Positions 25,790 through 61,557 of a DNA stretch of 64,000 nucleotides are shown here, one piece after another. The translations under genes were made by a program, and so were the position numbers. This DNA is from Pseudomonas tructae (lineage in GTDB: Bacteria > Pseudomonadota > Gammaproteobacteria > Pseudomonadales > Pseudomonadaceae): positions 3,916,501-3,980,500 of the forward strand of contig NZ_CP035952.1 of assembly GCF_004214895.1 (NCBI RefSeq), given 5' to 3'. A model generated the notes under the pieces. The model saw only the letters and a list, made by a program, of their open reading frames with translations. It was not told the origin of the DNA and searched no databases. The stretch's first letter is position 1; every line of letters starts with the position of its first letter.

Positions 25790-26248
25790 GTGCTTATCCA
25801 GTTGATGTGGCGACGCTGCCGGCCCCTTCCGCCCTTACGGCGGCTCACTTTTTTCTTGGAAAAAGTGAGCAAAACCGCTCGCTCAATCATCCGGCCCTGC
25901 GCTGCGCTCCGGGTTCCCTCCTTACGCAACGACTCCGGGGGCCGCGCCGAAGGGACATCCATGTCCCTCGGCGCTTTTCGGCCCATCCATGGGCCTGCAC
26001 CCCCTCCATCGGTGCTCCACTCGGCCTCCTGAAATCGCGAAAAATCAAAAGCCAGATCAACAGCACAATTCGCTTCGCTCTTGCTGGCTGAGGTCGCACA
26101 CCACATTTGTGTTCACACCGCGCTGTTGATCTTGATCTTGATCTTGATCTGCAGCGACTTCAGTAGGCCGAGTGGAGCACCGATGGGGGGTCAGTTCACG
26201 TAAGGGCGGAAGGGGCCGGTAGCCTCGCCACATCAACTGGATAAGCAC
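25790..26248. mobile_element. 459-bp nested inverted-repeat element, non-coding
   Basis: The ends are 50-bp inverted repeats (25790-25839 and 26199-26248; 48 of 50 positions match). Inside is a second perfect 22-bp pair (26006-26027 with 26165-26186) and a third 11-bp pair (26054-26064 with 26122-26132), so one strand can fold into a long cruciform-like structure. A GATCTT repeat (about four units) lies near 26125-26148. No convincing gene is present. It looks like a MITE-like non-autonomous element of pseudomonads; no target duplication is evident at its ends. Confidence 0.7.
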
Positions 26249-26314
26249 ACATGCGCAGACCACCCTGAGCCATCTTCATAGATCAGGATCAGAGATGTGT
26301 AGATACCGATGCTC

Positions 26315-26366
26315 ATCGCGGGGCAAGCCCGCTCCCACTGTTGAACTACCTACACCGTCCCGCGAT
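26315..26366. repeat. REP-type element downstream of the hydrolase gene
   Basis: Begins ATCGCGGGGCAAGCCCGCTCCCA as in the REP at 7684 and ends GTCCCGCGAT. The inner palindrome arm is missing, so it is a partial unit. It is 8 bp beyond the hydrolase stop. The 66 bp between it and the nested-repeat element hold nothing recognisable. Confidence 0.8.
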
Positions 26367-26374
26367 GCACGGCG

Positions 26375-27325
26375 CTACAAGCCCCCAAATGCCTTGCGCA
26401 ACGCCTGGGCAATGTACTGCAATGCCTCTTCGGCCTCATCGACCAGGGCGTCCATGCGCAGGAAGTCATGGGTCATGCCGGCGTACAGTTGCAGGTCCAC
26501 CGTCACCCCCGCCTCACCCAGTGCCGCAGCATAGGCCTGGCCTTCGTCCACCAGCGGGTCGCATTCGGCCAGCACCATCAGCACCGGTGCCTGGCCCCCG
26601 TCGAGCGCCGCCAGCAACGGCGAAAAACGCGGATCGTGCAGGTCTGCCGGGGTTCTGGCGTACTGCTGGTAGAACCACGCCAGGGTGTCCTTCTCCAGCA
26701 AATAGCCCTGGGCATAGCGCTCGATGGAGGCGCGCACCTGGCTGGCATCGGTGACCGGATAGATCAACACCTGCAGCAGCGGCTGCTGGTGCGCCGCAGC
26801 AGATTGCGCGACCAGGGTCGCCAGGCTGCCCCCGACGCTGTCACCGGCCACAGCCAGGCGCTGCGGGTCACCGCCCAGTGCCGCCGCCTCGCTGCACAGC
26901 CAGCGCCAGGCATCTTCGGCATCTTCGCAGGCGGTCGGGAAGCGCCACTGCGGGGCCAATCGGTACGCCACCGAGAGCACCAGGCAAGTAGTGTTCTCGG
27001 CCAGCCCCTGGCAGATCGCATCATGGGAGTCGAGGCTACCGACCACATAGCCTCCGCCATGAAAGTACAACAGCACCGGCAACCCGGCGGCGCAGTCCGA
27101 GGGGCGATACAAGCGCGCATCAAGGCGCTGGCCGTCACGGGTGGGGATGTGCACCGCGCTGACTTCGCCCAGCCCTTGGCCCCCCATGCCCATCAACAAT
27201 GACGACTGGTCGAACTCAAGGCGCGCCTGTTCGGGGCTGAGCACATGCATGGCCTGGCTCTTGCCGCTGGCGCGGCCGGCATTGACCAGTTGCAGGTAAG
27301 CGGCAATATCGGGATTCACTGACAT
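26375..27325 (-). CDS. HSL-family alpha/beta hydrolase (esterase) at the end of the NRPS operon
   Basis: A 316-aa hydrolase of the hormone-sensitive-lipase type. The oxyanion motif is YFHGGGYVVGS, the nucleophile elbow is VAGDSVGGSLA, and the remaining triad members are Asp in ECDPLVDEG and His in GMTHDFLRMD. There is no signal peptide, so it is cytoplasmic. It starts 54 bp after the thioesterase-ending synthetase and reads the same way, so it is probably co-transcribed. Possible roles are hydrolysing mis-primed or mis-acylated pyoverdine intermediates or an acyl precursor; this is inference only. It is not one of the standard pvd enzymes. Confidence 0.85.
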   Translation of the reverse strand: MSVNPDIAAYLQLVNAGRASGKSQAMHVLSPEQARLEFDQSSLLMGMGGQGLGEVSAVHIPTRDGQRLDARLYRPSDCAAGLPVLLYFHGGGYVVGSLDSHDAICQGLAENTTCLVLSVAYRLAPQWRFPTACEDAEDAWRWLCSEAAALGGDPQRLAVAGDSVGGSLATLVAQSAAAHQQPLLQVLIYPVTDASQVRASIERYAQGYLLEKDTLAWFYQQYARTPADLHDPRFSPLLAALDGGQAPVLMVLAECDPLVDEGQAYAAALGEAGVTVDLQLYAGMTHDFLRMDALVDEAEEALQYIAQALRKAFGGL

Positions 27326-27379
27326 TCCAGATCACTCTCAAGCGCGGCCGGAACACACCCGGCCGCGGGTTCATACGGA

Positions 27380-39186
<11,807 letters not shown>

Positions 39187-39187
<1 letters not shown>

Positions 39188-42100
39188 CAAACTTCCTCCA
39201 TTTCATCAAGCAGGCTTTCCAGCTTGTTCAGTTTCGACGTATTCAATTGCTCACCGGATTCGGCCAGTTGCTCGACAAAAGTGCCCAGGGTCGGGTATTG
39301 GAACAGCAGTTGCGGGGACAGCTTCAGACCCTCCTCCAGCTGGATGCGCGAGACCACATTGACCACCAGCAGCGAGTGCCCGCCCAGTTCGAAGAAGTTG
39401 TCGGCCAGACCAACCCGTTCGAGCTTGAGCACCTCTTGCCAGATCGCGGCGATGCGTTGTTCCAGCTCGCTTTGCGGCGCCACGTAGGCCTGTTGCAACT
39501 GGCTGGCATCGGGTAGCGGCAAGGCCTTGCGGTCGAGCTTGCCGTTGCTGGTCAGCGGCAGTTGCTCGATGAACAGCAGGTGCGCCGGCACCATGTAGTC
39601 CGGCAGGTCCTGCTTCAGCGCCTGCTTGAGGGTTTCGCGCAACTGGCCAGGATCAACTGGCGTGCTCTGCGCCACCACATAGGCCACCAGTTGCTGGCCG
39701 TTCGGCCCGGGCTGGGCCAGTACCAGGGCTTCACGCACCTGGGTGGCAGCTTGCAGGCGCGCTTGGATTTCACCCAGCTCGATACGGAAGCCGCGGATCT
39801 TCACTTGCTGGTCGATACGCCCGACATACTCGATCACCCCGTCACGGCGGTAACGCGCCAGATCGCCGGTGCGGTACAGGCGGCCACCGTCAGCGGCGAA
39901 GGGATCGGGGATAAAGCGCGTTGCCGACAGGTCCGCGCGGTTCAGGTAACCCCGGGCAAGGCCCGCTCGACCGATGTACAGCTCGCCGGTGCAGCCCTTG
40001 GCCACCGGGTTGAGTTCGCCATCGAGCAGGTACCAGGACAGGTCGCTGATCGGCTCACCGATCGGGCTGCTGGCGCCTTGCCCCAGATCGGCCAGCGACA
40101 GCGGCCGGTAGGTCACGTGCACGGTGGTCTCGGTGATGCCATACATGTTGATCAGTTGCGGGGCACGCTCGCCGAAACGCTCGAACCATGGCCGCAGCTG
40201 GTTGACCTCCAGCGCCTCGCCGCCAAACACCACATAACGCAAGGCATGGGTGCGCTGCCCGTGCTCCGGTGCACAAGCCACCGGCAGCAACTGGCGGAAC
40301 GCCGACGGCGTCTGGTTGAGCACTGTGACCTGCTCGCGGCACAGCAGCTCGAAGAATGCCTCTGGCGAGCGGCTGACCTCGTGTGGAACGATCAGCAGGC
40401 GCCCGCCCAGGGTCAGGGCGCCGAAGATTTCCCAGACCGAGAAGTCGAACGCGTAGGAATGGAACAGGGTCCAGACATCCTGCGCACCGAAGTTGAACCA
40501 GGCCTGGGTGGCACTGAACAGGCGCAGCACGTTGCGGTGGGCAAGCAAGGTGCCCTTGGGCTTGCCGGTGGAACCGGAGGTGTAGATCACATACGCCAGG
40601 TTATCCGGATCATGCGGCACAACAGGGTCATGCTCGGCGTAAGCCTCCAGCGGCTCGCCCAGCGTCAGCACCGCCAATCCCTGGGGCAGTGGCAGGCTGG
40701 CCAGCAAGCCAGGCTCGGCCAGTACCAGAGCAATGCCGCTGTCGTCGATCATGTAGGCCAGGCGGTCCTGCGGGTACTGTGGGTCGAGCGGCACATAGGC
40801 GCCGCCGGCCTTGAGGATCGCCAGCAGCCCCACCAGCATGGCGAAACCGCGCTCGCAGGCCAGGCCAACCCGCACCTCGGGGCCTACGCCCTGTTCGATC
40901 AAACGGTGGGCCAGGCGGTTGGCCTGGCGGTTGAGGTCGCCGTAGCTCAGCTGCTGGCCCTGGAAACTCAGGGCAATGGCCTCGGGGCGGCGCGCCGCCT
41001 GGGCGGCGATCAAGCCGTGCAGGCTGCCGGTAACGGGCCAGTCGCGGGTGGCCGGGTTCCATTCGGCCAGGGTCTGCAGTTGCTCCCCGGCCTGCAGCAG
41101 TTGCAGTTCGGATAGCGGCATCGCCGCCTTGGCCTCGACCATCTGCATAAGCAGGTTGACCAGGTGCCGGTCCAGCTGGGCCACCACCCCGGCATCGAAA
41201 CAGCTGCCGTCGTAACTGAAGTGCAAAGCCAGGCACTCGCCCAGGCTCACCGCCAGGGTCAAGGGATAGTTGGCCTGCTCGCGGTTGCTGATATCACCGA
41301 AACGCAGGTCCTGGGGCGAAGCCTGTTGCAGGGCTTCGGCCACCGGGTAGTTCTCGAACACCAGGATGTTGTCGAACAGCGCCTCGCCACCCTGCCCGGC
41401 CCAGCGCTGGATATCGAACAACGGTGTATGTTCCTGCTCGCGCAAGGCCAGGTTCTGCGCCTGCACGGCCTGCAGCCAGCTGTCGAGCGTCTGCTGCGGG
41501 CGCGGCGTGGCGATCACCGGCAAGGTGTTGATGAACAGGCCGATCTGTTGCTCGACGCCCTTGAGTTCGGCCGGGCGCCCGGAAACCGTGGCGCCAAAGC
41601 ATACCGTCGCCTGCCCGCTGTAGCGCTGCAAGAGCAGCAGCCAGGCCGCCTGCAACACTGTGTTGACAGTGACCTTGGCGCGCTTGGCAAATGCGCCCAG
41701 ACGCTGTGTTCGCTCAGCATCCAGGACACTGCGATAATCGCCATAACCGGGCTCCAGCACACCGCCGGCAGTGCATACACGTGCCAGCAAGGTCGGCTGC
41801 GCAAGGTTCTGGGCCTGGGCTTTCCAGAAGCGCTCGCAGGCTTCGGCATCCTGTTGCTGCAACCAGCTGATGTAGTCGCGGTACAGGCCCTGCGGCGCCG
41901 CCAGAGCCTGGCCGCTGTAGCGCTGCAGCACCTCGCCGAGCAGTTGCGAGTTGCTCCAGCCATCCATCAGCACATGGTGGTTGGTGTAGATCAGGTGGTA
42001 ACTGTTGTCGCCAGTACGCACCAGCACCAGACGCAGCAATGGCGGGTTGCTCAGGTCGAAACCTTGCTGACGCTGGGCCTGGGCCAAGGCTTCAAGGGCC

Positions 42101-45100
42101 GCCTCCAGGTCCGGCCGGCCGCGCCAGTCATGCTCGATGAACGGCACCTGCGTAGCCTTGTCCACCCACTGCAGCGGTTGTTGCAACCCTTGCCAGAGAA
42201 AGCCGCTGCGCAGCACCGCGTGAGCCTGCATGGCCTGGGTCCAGGCCTGCTGGAAGCGCTGAGGGTCGAGGCCGTCGACAGCGATGCGCATCTGGTTGAT
42301 GTAGTCGCCAGCACTCTGCTCGTACAGGGTGTGGAACAGCATGCCCTGCTGCATTGGCGACAGCGGATAGAGGTCTTCGAGTTGCGCCACCGGGACCGGC
42401 AGGCTGTCGAGCTGGGCCTGGTCCAGGCACGCCAAGGGGAAGTCCGACGGCGTCACGCCGTGCACCTGCGGCTGGCAGCAATGCTCGACCAGCGCCGCCA
42501 GCTCCAGCGCGTAGGCATCGGCCAGGCGCTGGATGGTCGCGCTGTCGAACTGCTCGCCACTGAAGGTCCAGCCCAGGCTCAACTGACCGTCGTAGACCTG
42601 ACCGTTGATGCTCAAGGTTTCGCCGAGCACGGCCTCGGCACTTTTTTCTGCTCCCCGTGCTTCGCCGGTCGGGCGGAATAACGCCGTCGACTGGTCAAAG
42701 CTGCCATCGAACTGGCCCAGGTAGTTGAAGGTTACGTGCGCCTGGGCCAGTTCGCTCAGGGCCGTCTGCGCCTGATCATCGCCCAGGTAGCGCAGCGCGC
42801 CGTAGCCCAGGCCCTTGTTGGGGATCGCCCGCAGCTGTTCCTTGATCTGCTTGAGCGAGTCGCCCAGCCCCTCGGCCGGGTGCAGGCGCACCGGGAACAT
42901 GCTGGTGAACCAGCCCACGGTGCGGGTCAGGTCGACGCCGTCGAACAGTTCCTCACGGCCATGGCCTTCCAGTTGCACCAGCAGCGAATCGCTGCCGGTC
43001 CAGCGTGTCAGCACCCGCGCCAGGGCAGTCAGCAGCAGGTCGTTGACCTGGGTGCGGTAGGCCGCCGGGGCTTGCTGCAACAGGCGCCGGGTGGTGTCGC
43101 GGTCGAGCTGGCTGTGCACGCTGCGCGCCAGCTTGTTCTGCCGCCCGCCGTTGGGGTGGTCCAGCGGCAAGCCGCCGTCGGCGCCGGCCAGTTGGCCTTG
43201 CCAGTATCCCAGTTCGGCCTGCAAGGCCGGGCTGCGGGCATACTCGCGCAGCTGTTCGGCCCAGGCCTGGACCGAGGTGGTGCGTGCCGGCAGCGTCGGC
43301 GTCTGCCCCGACTGTGCCTGGCGGTAGGCGCTTTGCAAATCTTCAAACAGCACCCGCCACGACACACCGTCCACCACCAGGTGGTGGATCACCAGCAGCA
43401 GGCGTTGCTCGCCATCGGCCAGGTTGATCAGCAGTGCGCGCAGCAGTGGCCCCTCGCTGAGGTCGAGGCTGCGCTGGGCGCTCTCACCCAGGGCCTCCAC
43501 GGCCTCAAGGCTGTCAGCCTCGACCTGCCACAGCACATCCTCTACCGCGGGTGCTGGTTTGAATGCGGCGCTCCAGCCCTGAGTACCCTGGCTGAAGCTC
43601 AGGCGCAAGGCATCGTGCTGCTCGATCAGCGCTTGCAGCGCGCGCTGCAGGACCGCTACCTGCAAACGGCTGGCAGGCTTGAGCAGCACCGACTGGTTCC
43701 AGTGCTGCGGCTCGGGGGTGTCGCTGGCGAAGAACACCTGCTGGATCGGCAGCAGTTCGGCCGTGCCACTGGCCGTGCGCTGGTCGATCAGCGGCCCGCC
43801 CTCGCCCAACTGCGCGACGCTGGCCAGGCCTTGCACGGTCTGGTGCTGGAACAGCTCCTTGGGGGTGAAACGAATCCCCGCCTGGCGGGCGCGGCTGACC
43901 ACCTGGATGGAGATGATCGAGTCGCCACCGAGCTCGAAGAAGTTGTCGGTAAGGCCAACCCGCTCAAGCTTGAGCACCTCCTGCCAGATCGCAGCGATGC
44001 GTTGTTCCAGCTCGCTCTGCGGCGCCACGTAGGCTTGTTGCAACTGGCTGGCATCAGGCAGCGGCAAGGCCTTGCGGTCGAGCTTGCCGTTGCTGGTCAG
44101 CGGCAGTTGTTCGATGAACAGCAGGTGCGCTGGCACCATGTAGTCCGGCAGGTCCTGCTTCAGCGCCTGCTTGAGGGTTTCACGCAACTGGCCAGGATCA
44201 ACTGGCGTGCTCTGCGCCACCACATAGGCCACCAACTGCTGGCCGTTCGGCCCGGGCTGAGCCAGCACCAGGGCTTCGCGCACCTGGGTGGCAGCCTGCA
44301 GGCGCGCTTGGATTTCACCCAGCTCGATACGGAAGCCGCGGATCTTCACTTGCTGGTCGATACGCCCGACATACTCGATCACCCCGTCACGGCGGTAACG
44401 CGCCAGATCGCCGGTGCGGTACAGGCGGCCACCATCAGCGGCGAAGGGATCCGGGATAAAGCGCGTTGCCGACAGGTCCGCGCGGTTCAGGTAACCCCGG
44501 GCAAGGCCCGCTCGACCGATGTACAGCTCGCCGGTGCAGCCCTTGGCCACCGGGTTGAGTTCGCCATCGAGCAGGTACCAGGACAGGTCGCTGATCGGCT
44601 CACCGATCGGGCTGCTGGCGCCTTGCCCCAGATCGGCCAGCGACAGCGGCCGGTAGGTCACGTGCACGGTGGTCTCGGTGATGCCATACATGTTGATCAG
44701 TTGCGGGGCACGCTCGCCGAAACGCTCGAACCATGGCCGCAGCTGGTTGACCTCCAGCGCCTCGCCGCCAAACACCACATAACGCAAGGCATGGGTGCGC
44801 TGCCCGTGCTCCGGTGCACAAGCCACCGGCAGCAACTGGCGGAACGCCGACGGCGTCTGGTTGAGCACTGTGACCTGCTCGCGGCACAGCAGCTCGAAGA
44901 ATGCCTCTGGCGAGCGGCTGACCTCGTGTGGAACGATCACCAGGCGCCCGCCCAGGGTCAGGGCGCCGAAGATTTCCCAGACCGAGAAGTCGAACGCGTA
45001 GGAGTGGAACAGGGTCCAGACATCCTGCGCACCGAAGTTGAACCAGGCCTGGGTGGCACTGAACAGGCGCAGCACGTTGCGGTGGGCAAGCAAGGTGCCC

Positions 45101-47085
45101 TTGGGCTTGCCGGTGGAACCGGAGGTGTAGATCACATACGCCAGGTTATCCGGATCGTGCGGCACAACAGGGTCATGCTCGGCGTAAGCCTCCAGCGACT
45201 CGCCCAGCGTCAGCACCGCCAACCCCTGGGGCAGTGGCAGGCTGGCCAGCAAGCCAGGCTCGGCCAGCACCAGAGCAATGCCGCTGTCGTCGATCATGTA
45301 AGCCAGGCGGTCCTGCGGGTACTGCGGGTCGAGCGGCACATAGGCGCCGCCGGCCTTGAGGATCGCCAGCAGCCCCACCAGCATGGCGAAACCGCGCTCG
45401 CAGGCCAGGCCAACCCGCACCTCGGGGCCTACGCCCTGCTCGATCAATCGGTGGGCCAGGCGGTTGGCCTGGCGGTTGAGGTCGCCATAGCTCAGCTGCT
45501 GGCCCTGGAAACTCAGGGCGATGGCCTCGGGGCGGCGCGCCGCCTGGGCGGCGATCAAGCCATGCAGGCTGCCGCTGCCGGGCCAGTCGCGGGTGGCCGG
45601 GTTCCATTCGCTTAGCGTTCTGCTCAGCTCATCGGCTTCGAGCATCGGCAACGTGCCAATCCGCTGGTCGGGATCAGCAACAATGGCCTCCAGCAGGTTG
45701 CACCAGTGTCGGCCCATGGCTTCGATGGTCGGTGCCTCGAACAGGTCCAGGGCATAGGACAACGCTGCACTGAGGCCCTCGGGCGACTCATGGGTGTCCA
45801 GGGTCAGGTCGAACTGCGCGGTGGTGCGCGGCAGCACCACGCTGTCCACGGTCAGCCCCGGCAGTTGCGCGGTCTTGCTGGCCTGGGCGTCGCTCTGGTG
45901 GTTGTACATCACCTGGAACAGCGGGCTGCGGCTCAGGTTGCGTTCGGGGTGCAGTACTTCGAGCAACTGCTCGAACGGCAGGTCCTGGTGCGCCTGGGCC
46001 TCGACCAAGGCCTGCTTGACCTGATCCAGCAGGTCGCTGAAGCGCGCCGCGCCGTCGACCTCGGCTTTGAGCACCTGGGTGTTGACGAAAAAGCCGATCA
46101 AGCCCTGGATTTCGCCGCGGGTGCGGTTAGCCACCGGCACACCGACGCGAATGTCCGCCTGGCCACTGTAGCGGTGGAGCAAGGCCTGGAAGCTGGTCAG
46201 CAACAGGGTGAACAAGGTGACGCCCTGGCGCTGGGCCAGTTGCTTGAGGGCATTGCCCAGCCGTTGCTCGAGCACCAGGGTATGGCGCGCCCCGCGAAAG
46301 CTCTGCTCCAGTGGCCGCGGATGATCCAGCGGCAACGCCAGCACCGGCTGTTCACCGCCCAGCCGATCCTTCCAGTAGCTGAGCTGGCGGTCACGCTCGC
46401 CGGCCTCCATCCACTGCCGTTGCCACAGGGCAAAATCGGCGTACTGCACCGCCAGCGCGGGCAGCACAGGTTGCCTGCCACCCGCATAGGCGGCGTACAG
46501 CTGTACCAGCTCGTCGACCATGACCTGCATCGACCAGCCATCGGAAACAATATGGTGCTGGGTCAGTACCAGCACATGCTCATCAGCGGCCAGACGCAAC
46601 AGACCGACCCGCAACAACGGGCCGGCCTGCAGGTCGAACAGCTGCTGGCTGTGCCCGGCCAACCAGGCATCGAGCCGCTCCTGGGTTTGCGCCGGGTTTC
46701 CCGCTGGCAGCGTTTGCGCCTCGATCAGCAGCGGCCACTGGGCATGAATCACCTGGCGGGCGCCGTCCGCAGTCGACACGAAGGTGGTGCGCAAGGTTTC
46801 GTGACGAGCGATCAGGGTGTTGAAGCTGTGCTGCAACGCCTGGATGTCCAGCTGGCCGCGTAAACGCAGCGCAGCAGGGACATGGTAGGCGGTGCTGGTC
46901 GGTTCCAGTTGCCAGAGAAACCACTGCCGCTCCTGGGCATAAGACAGCAGCAGCGGCTCACTGGCGTTTCGCTTGAATACCGGCGCGACACTGAAGAGAT
47001 CGATACCTTTTTGTTTCAGCAGAACCGCCAAGGCTTTGCGTTCCTTTGGCGACAGCTCTCCCACCGCCCCGATCAACTCTTGCAC
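39187..47085 (-). CDS. Pyoverdine side-chain NRPS, C-A-T-E-C-A-T (D-Thr, Thr)
   Basis: A 2632-aa two-module synthetase. Module 1: C (HHIVSDGW; starter type [16 protein letters not shown]), A near 490-1000, T (GGDSI near 1055), E (HHLVVDG near 1237). Module 2: C ([13 protein letters not shown] near 1578, D-accepting), A near 2020-2520, T (GGHSL near 2570). Both A domains have pocket DFWNVGMVH, the Thr code, and are nearly identical over about 1.7 kb. It should add D-(allo)Thr then Thr. The start is GTG 47085, 13 bp after the previous stop, with GAGGGTAAGG upstream. The C-terminal tail ([12 protein letters not shown]) is a likely docking helix. It corresponds to a PvdJ-like position. Confidence 0.92.
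39391..41065. repeat. About 1.7-kb near-identical Thr A-domain block, copy 1
   Basis: The Thr-activating A domain and start of T in module 2. It repeats at 43936-45610 with a constant 4545-bp offset. The copies diverge sharply at the module-specific linkers on both sides. Confidence 0.85.
42316..44287. repeat. About 2-kb near-identical T-E block, copy in Thr synthetase
   Basis: Partner of 34409-36380. Together they give the two synthetases almost the same epimerisation domain and start of the following C domain. Confidence 0.85.
43936..45610. repeat. About 1.7-kb near-identical Thr A-domain block, copy 2
   Basis: Partner of 39391-41065. It covers the A domain of module 1 and overlaps by about 350 bp the T-E block shared with the terminal synthetase, so the gene is a mosaic of shared blocks. 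Confidence 0.85.
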
Positions 47086-47098
47086 ACCCTTACCCTCG

Positions 47099-58204
<11,106 letters not shown>

Positions 58205-58205
58205 T

Positions 58206-61200
58206 TCAGTTGGCCTCCAGTTCGGCGAGCAAGTCATGCAGGTCGCTCAGGTCTTCTTGCCCATTGACGTTAAGGCAGCGCTCTACGGCGTCTGCGTAAT
58301 CCCTCAGCGAAGCGGCCATGAACAGCTGCTCCAGCGGCACGCTGACGCCCAACTGCAACTGCACCTGGGCCGTCACTTGAGTGGCCAGCAGCGAATGCCC
58401 GCCGATTTCGAAGAAGTTGTCATCCAGGCCCACCTGCTCAAGTTTGAGCACCTCCTGCCACAACGCCGCGAGCTGGCCCTGCAGCTCGGTTTGGGCGGCG
58501 ACGTAGCGCGCTTGCTCGGCAGGCTGCGGGTCGGGCAGCGCCTTGCGATCAAGCTTGCCGTTGGGGGTCAGCGGCAACTGTTCGAGCAGTACCCAGTGCG
58601 CGGGGATCATGTAGTGGGCCAGCGACTGCTTGAGCGCCGCCTTGATTGCGTCGCGCAACTGCCCTTGCGCCGTCGCGTCCAGGCTGGCCTGGCGCGGCAC
58701 GATATAGCCGACCAGTTGCGTACCGCTGTCCAGGGCCCTGGCGACCACCACAGCATCACGCACCGGCTCGAGCGCCTGCAGGCGCGCCTCGATCTCGCCC
58801 AGCTCGATGCGAAAACCACGAACCTTGACCTGATGATCCACCCGGCCCAGGTAGTCGATGACCCCGTCTTCGCGTTGACGCACCAGGTCACCACTGCGGT
58901 AGAGCCGTGCACCGTTGCTGCTGAACGGGTCCGGGACGAAACGTTCGGCAGTCAGCGCCGGACGCTGCAGGTAGCCGCGGGCAACGCCCTGCCCGCCCAG
59001 GTACAGCTCGGCAGGATGGCCGCACGGCACCTGTTGCAGGTTGGCATCGAGCACGTAGGCGCTGCGATCGCCCACGCAGCTGCCGATCGGCGCATAGGCC
59101 GCCTGGCAACGGGCCTGGGCATCGGCCTTCCAGAGCAGCGGGGTGACCACGGTTTCGGTCGGCCCATAGCCGTTGATGATGTACTGCGGGCGCAGTGCGC
59201 GTCGGGCCTGCTCGAAGCTGGCCTCGGGCACTGCGTCGCCGCCAAAGCAATAGATGCGCACCGGTGGCGGGTTACCGTCGCGTTCGGCATGCTCGGCCAG
59301 CTGTTGCAGATAGGCCGGCGGGAACGCGGCAACGCTGACGCCATGGCGATGCATCTGTTGGTAGGTCTGCGCTGGCGTCCACAGGCTGTCGTCACGGATC
59401 AGCAGGCGGCCGCCATGGCTCAAGGTGGTCAGCCAGCGCTCATGGGCACCATCGAAGGCGAACGACATGAAATGCAGCTCGCAGTCGGCCGGGCTCATGG
59501 CGTAACGCTCGCCAATCGCCTGGCAGTGCATGGCCAGCGGTCCGTGGGTCACGGCAACCCCTTTGGGTTGGCCGGTGGAGCCTGAGGTGTAGATCACATA
59601 GGCCAGGTTGTCGCCGTGCAGTGTGACCACTGGCGGTGTCGCCGGCAGGTGTTGCACATCAAGCTGATCGAGCACCAGCACGGCGGCCTGTGGCAGCGCC
59701 GGCAACTGCGCCTGCAGGCTCGACTGGGTCAGCAGCACGCCCATGGCGCAATCGTTGATCAGGTATTCCAGGCGCTGGCGCGGGTACTGCGGATCGATCG
59801 GTACATAGGCGGCGCCAGCCTTGAGCACCGCCAGCAAGGCGACCATCATGTCCAGGCCACGCTCAAGCACCACCGCGACCCGCACCTCGGGCCCCGCCCC
59901 GCGCGCCACCAGCTCGTGAGCCAGGCGGTTGGCCTGCTGGTCGAGCTGCGCAAAGCTCATCTGCTGCTGGGCAAACACCAGCGCCACGGCCTCTGGCGTG
60001 CGCTCGGCGAAGTCCTCGATACGCTGGTGAATCAAGCGCTGCAGCGGGTAGACCGGGGGGCTGTTCCACTGCGCAAAGCGCAGGATTTCATCGTCTTCGA
60101 GCAGCGCCAATTGGCCGATTGGCTGCCCGGGGGCTGCCACCAGGGCCTTGAGCAACTGCTGCCAATGAGCGGCCATGCGTGCCATGCGCGCCGCATCGAA
60201 CAGGTCGGTGGCGTACACCAGTGCCGCCTGCACACCATCAGCCTGTTCGGTGGTATTGAGGGTCAGGTCGAAATGGGTTTCGTGGCTGGCCCAACTGATG
60301 TTCTCCAGGCTCAACCCTGCCAGCCCCTGCGCAGGGACTGCGCCCTGGTCATCGACCTGATGGTTGAACATGACCTGGAACAACGGGTTGACACTCAGGC
60401 TGCGCTCGGGCTGCAAGGCCTCGACCAGTTGCTCGAACGGCAGGTCCTGGTGGCTCTGGGCCTGGTGCGCGCGCTCGGCGACCTGTTGCAGCAGCGCATT
60501 GAACGGCAGGCTCGGCTCAAGCTCGGCGCGCATGACCTGGGTGTTGACGAAAAAGCCGATCAGCGCCTCGGTTTCTTCACGGTTGCGGTTGGCCACCGGG
60601 ACCCCGACGCGGATGTCGTTCTGGCCGCTGTAGCGGTGCAACAACACCTGCAAGGCGGCCAGCAGGAGCATGAACAAACTGACATTGGCGTCCTGGGCCA
60701 GGCGCCGGAGCGCATGGGTCAGCTCGCCATCGAGCTGGAAGTCCAGGCGCGCGCCGCGAAAACTCTGCTGCCCCGGGCGCGGGCGGTCGGCCGGCAGTTC
60801 CAGCACTGGCTGCACGCCCCCCAATTGCCCGGTCCAGTAGTCCAGTTGCCGTTGCCCTTCACCGGCGGCCAGCCACTGGCGTTGCCAGGCGGCAAAATCC
60901 CGGTACTCGATGGCCGCTACGGGCAGCGCCAGGGTGCGACCCTCGACCTGAGCGGCGTAATGGCCCATCAGCTCGCTGACCAGCAGGTTCATCGACCAGC
61001 CGTCGGCGATGATATGGTGCAAGGTCAGGACCAGCACGTGGTCATCCTCGGCCACCTGCAGCAGGCGCGCACGGATCAGCGGATCCTGGCGCAAGTCGAA
61101 CGGCCGACGGACCTCGGCACGCACCCGCTCGACCAGTTCGGCCTGCACATCGCCGCCGGTGCTGACGAAGGTCTCGCGGCTCAGGCAGCCCGGCAACGCT

Positions 61201-61557
61201 TGTCGTACCTGCTGCAGCACCGCTTCACCCTGCTGCACGAAGGCTGTGCGCAGGCTGCTGTGGCGCTGCACCAGCAACGCCAGGCTGCGCTCCAGGGCCA
61301 AGGGCTGAAAACCGCCTTTGAGGCGCAAGGCCGTGGCGATGTTATAGCCACTGCCCTGAGGGTCCAACTGCCAGAGGAACCATTGCCGCTGCTGGGCAAA
61401 CGACAATGCCAGCGGCCCCTGTTCACTGGCCGGGATGATCGGCAGACGCTCGACCTTGACCCCGGCCTGGCGCAGTTTGGCAAACAGTTGCTGACGCTTG
61501 TGGCTGTCGAGACCGCGAATGCGTTCGACCATTTCCTGCATCCGCCCTTGGCCTTGA

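Noticed and set aside
26125..26148. GATCTT tandem repeat as a possible CRISPR or phase-variable tract
   Set aside because: The six-base units have no spacers and lie in non-coding DNA inside the repeat element. No CRISPR array is seen anywhere in the window.
25702..26263. Several 70-130 codon frames in the fpvA-hydrolase gap
   Set aside because: They run through the inverted-repeat arms and the GATCTT microrepeat, and both strands give similar frames because the region is palindromic.
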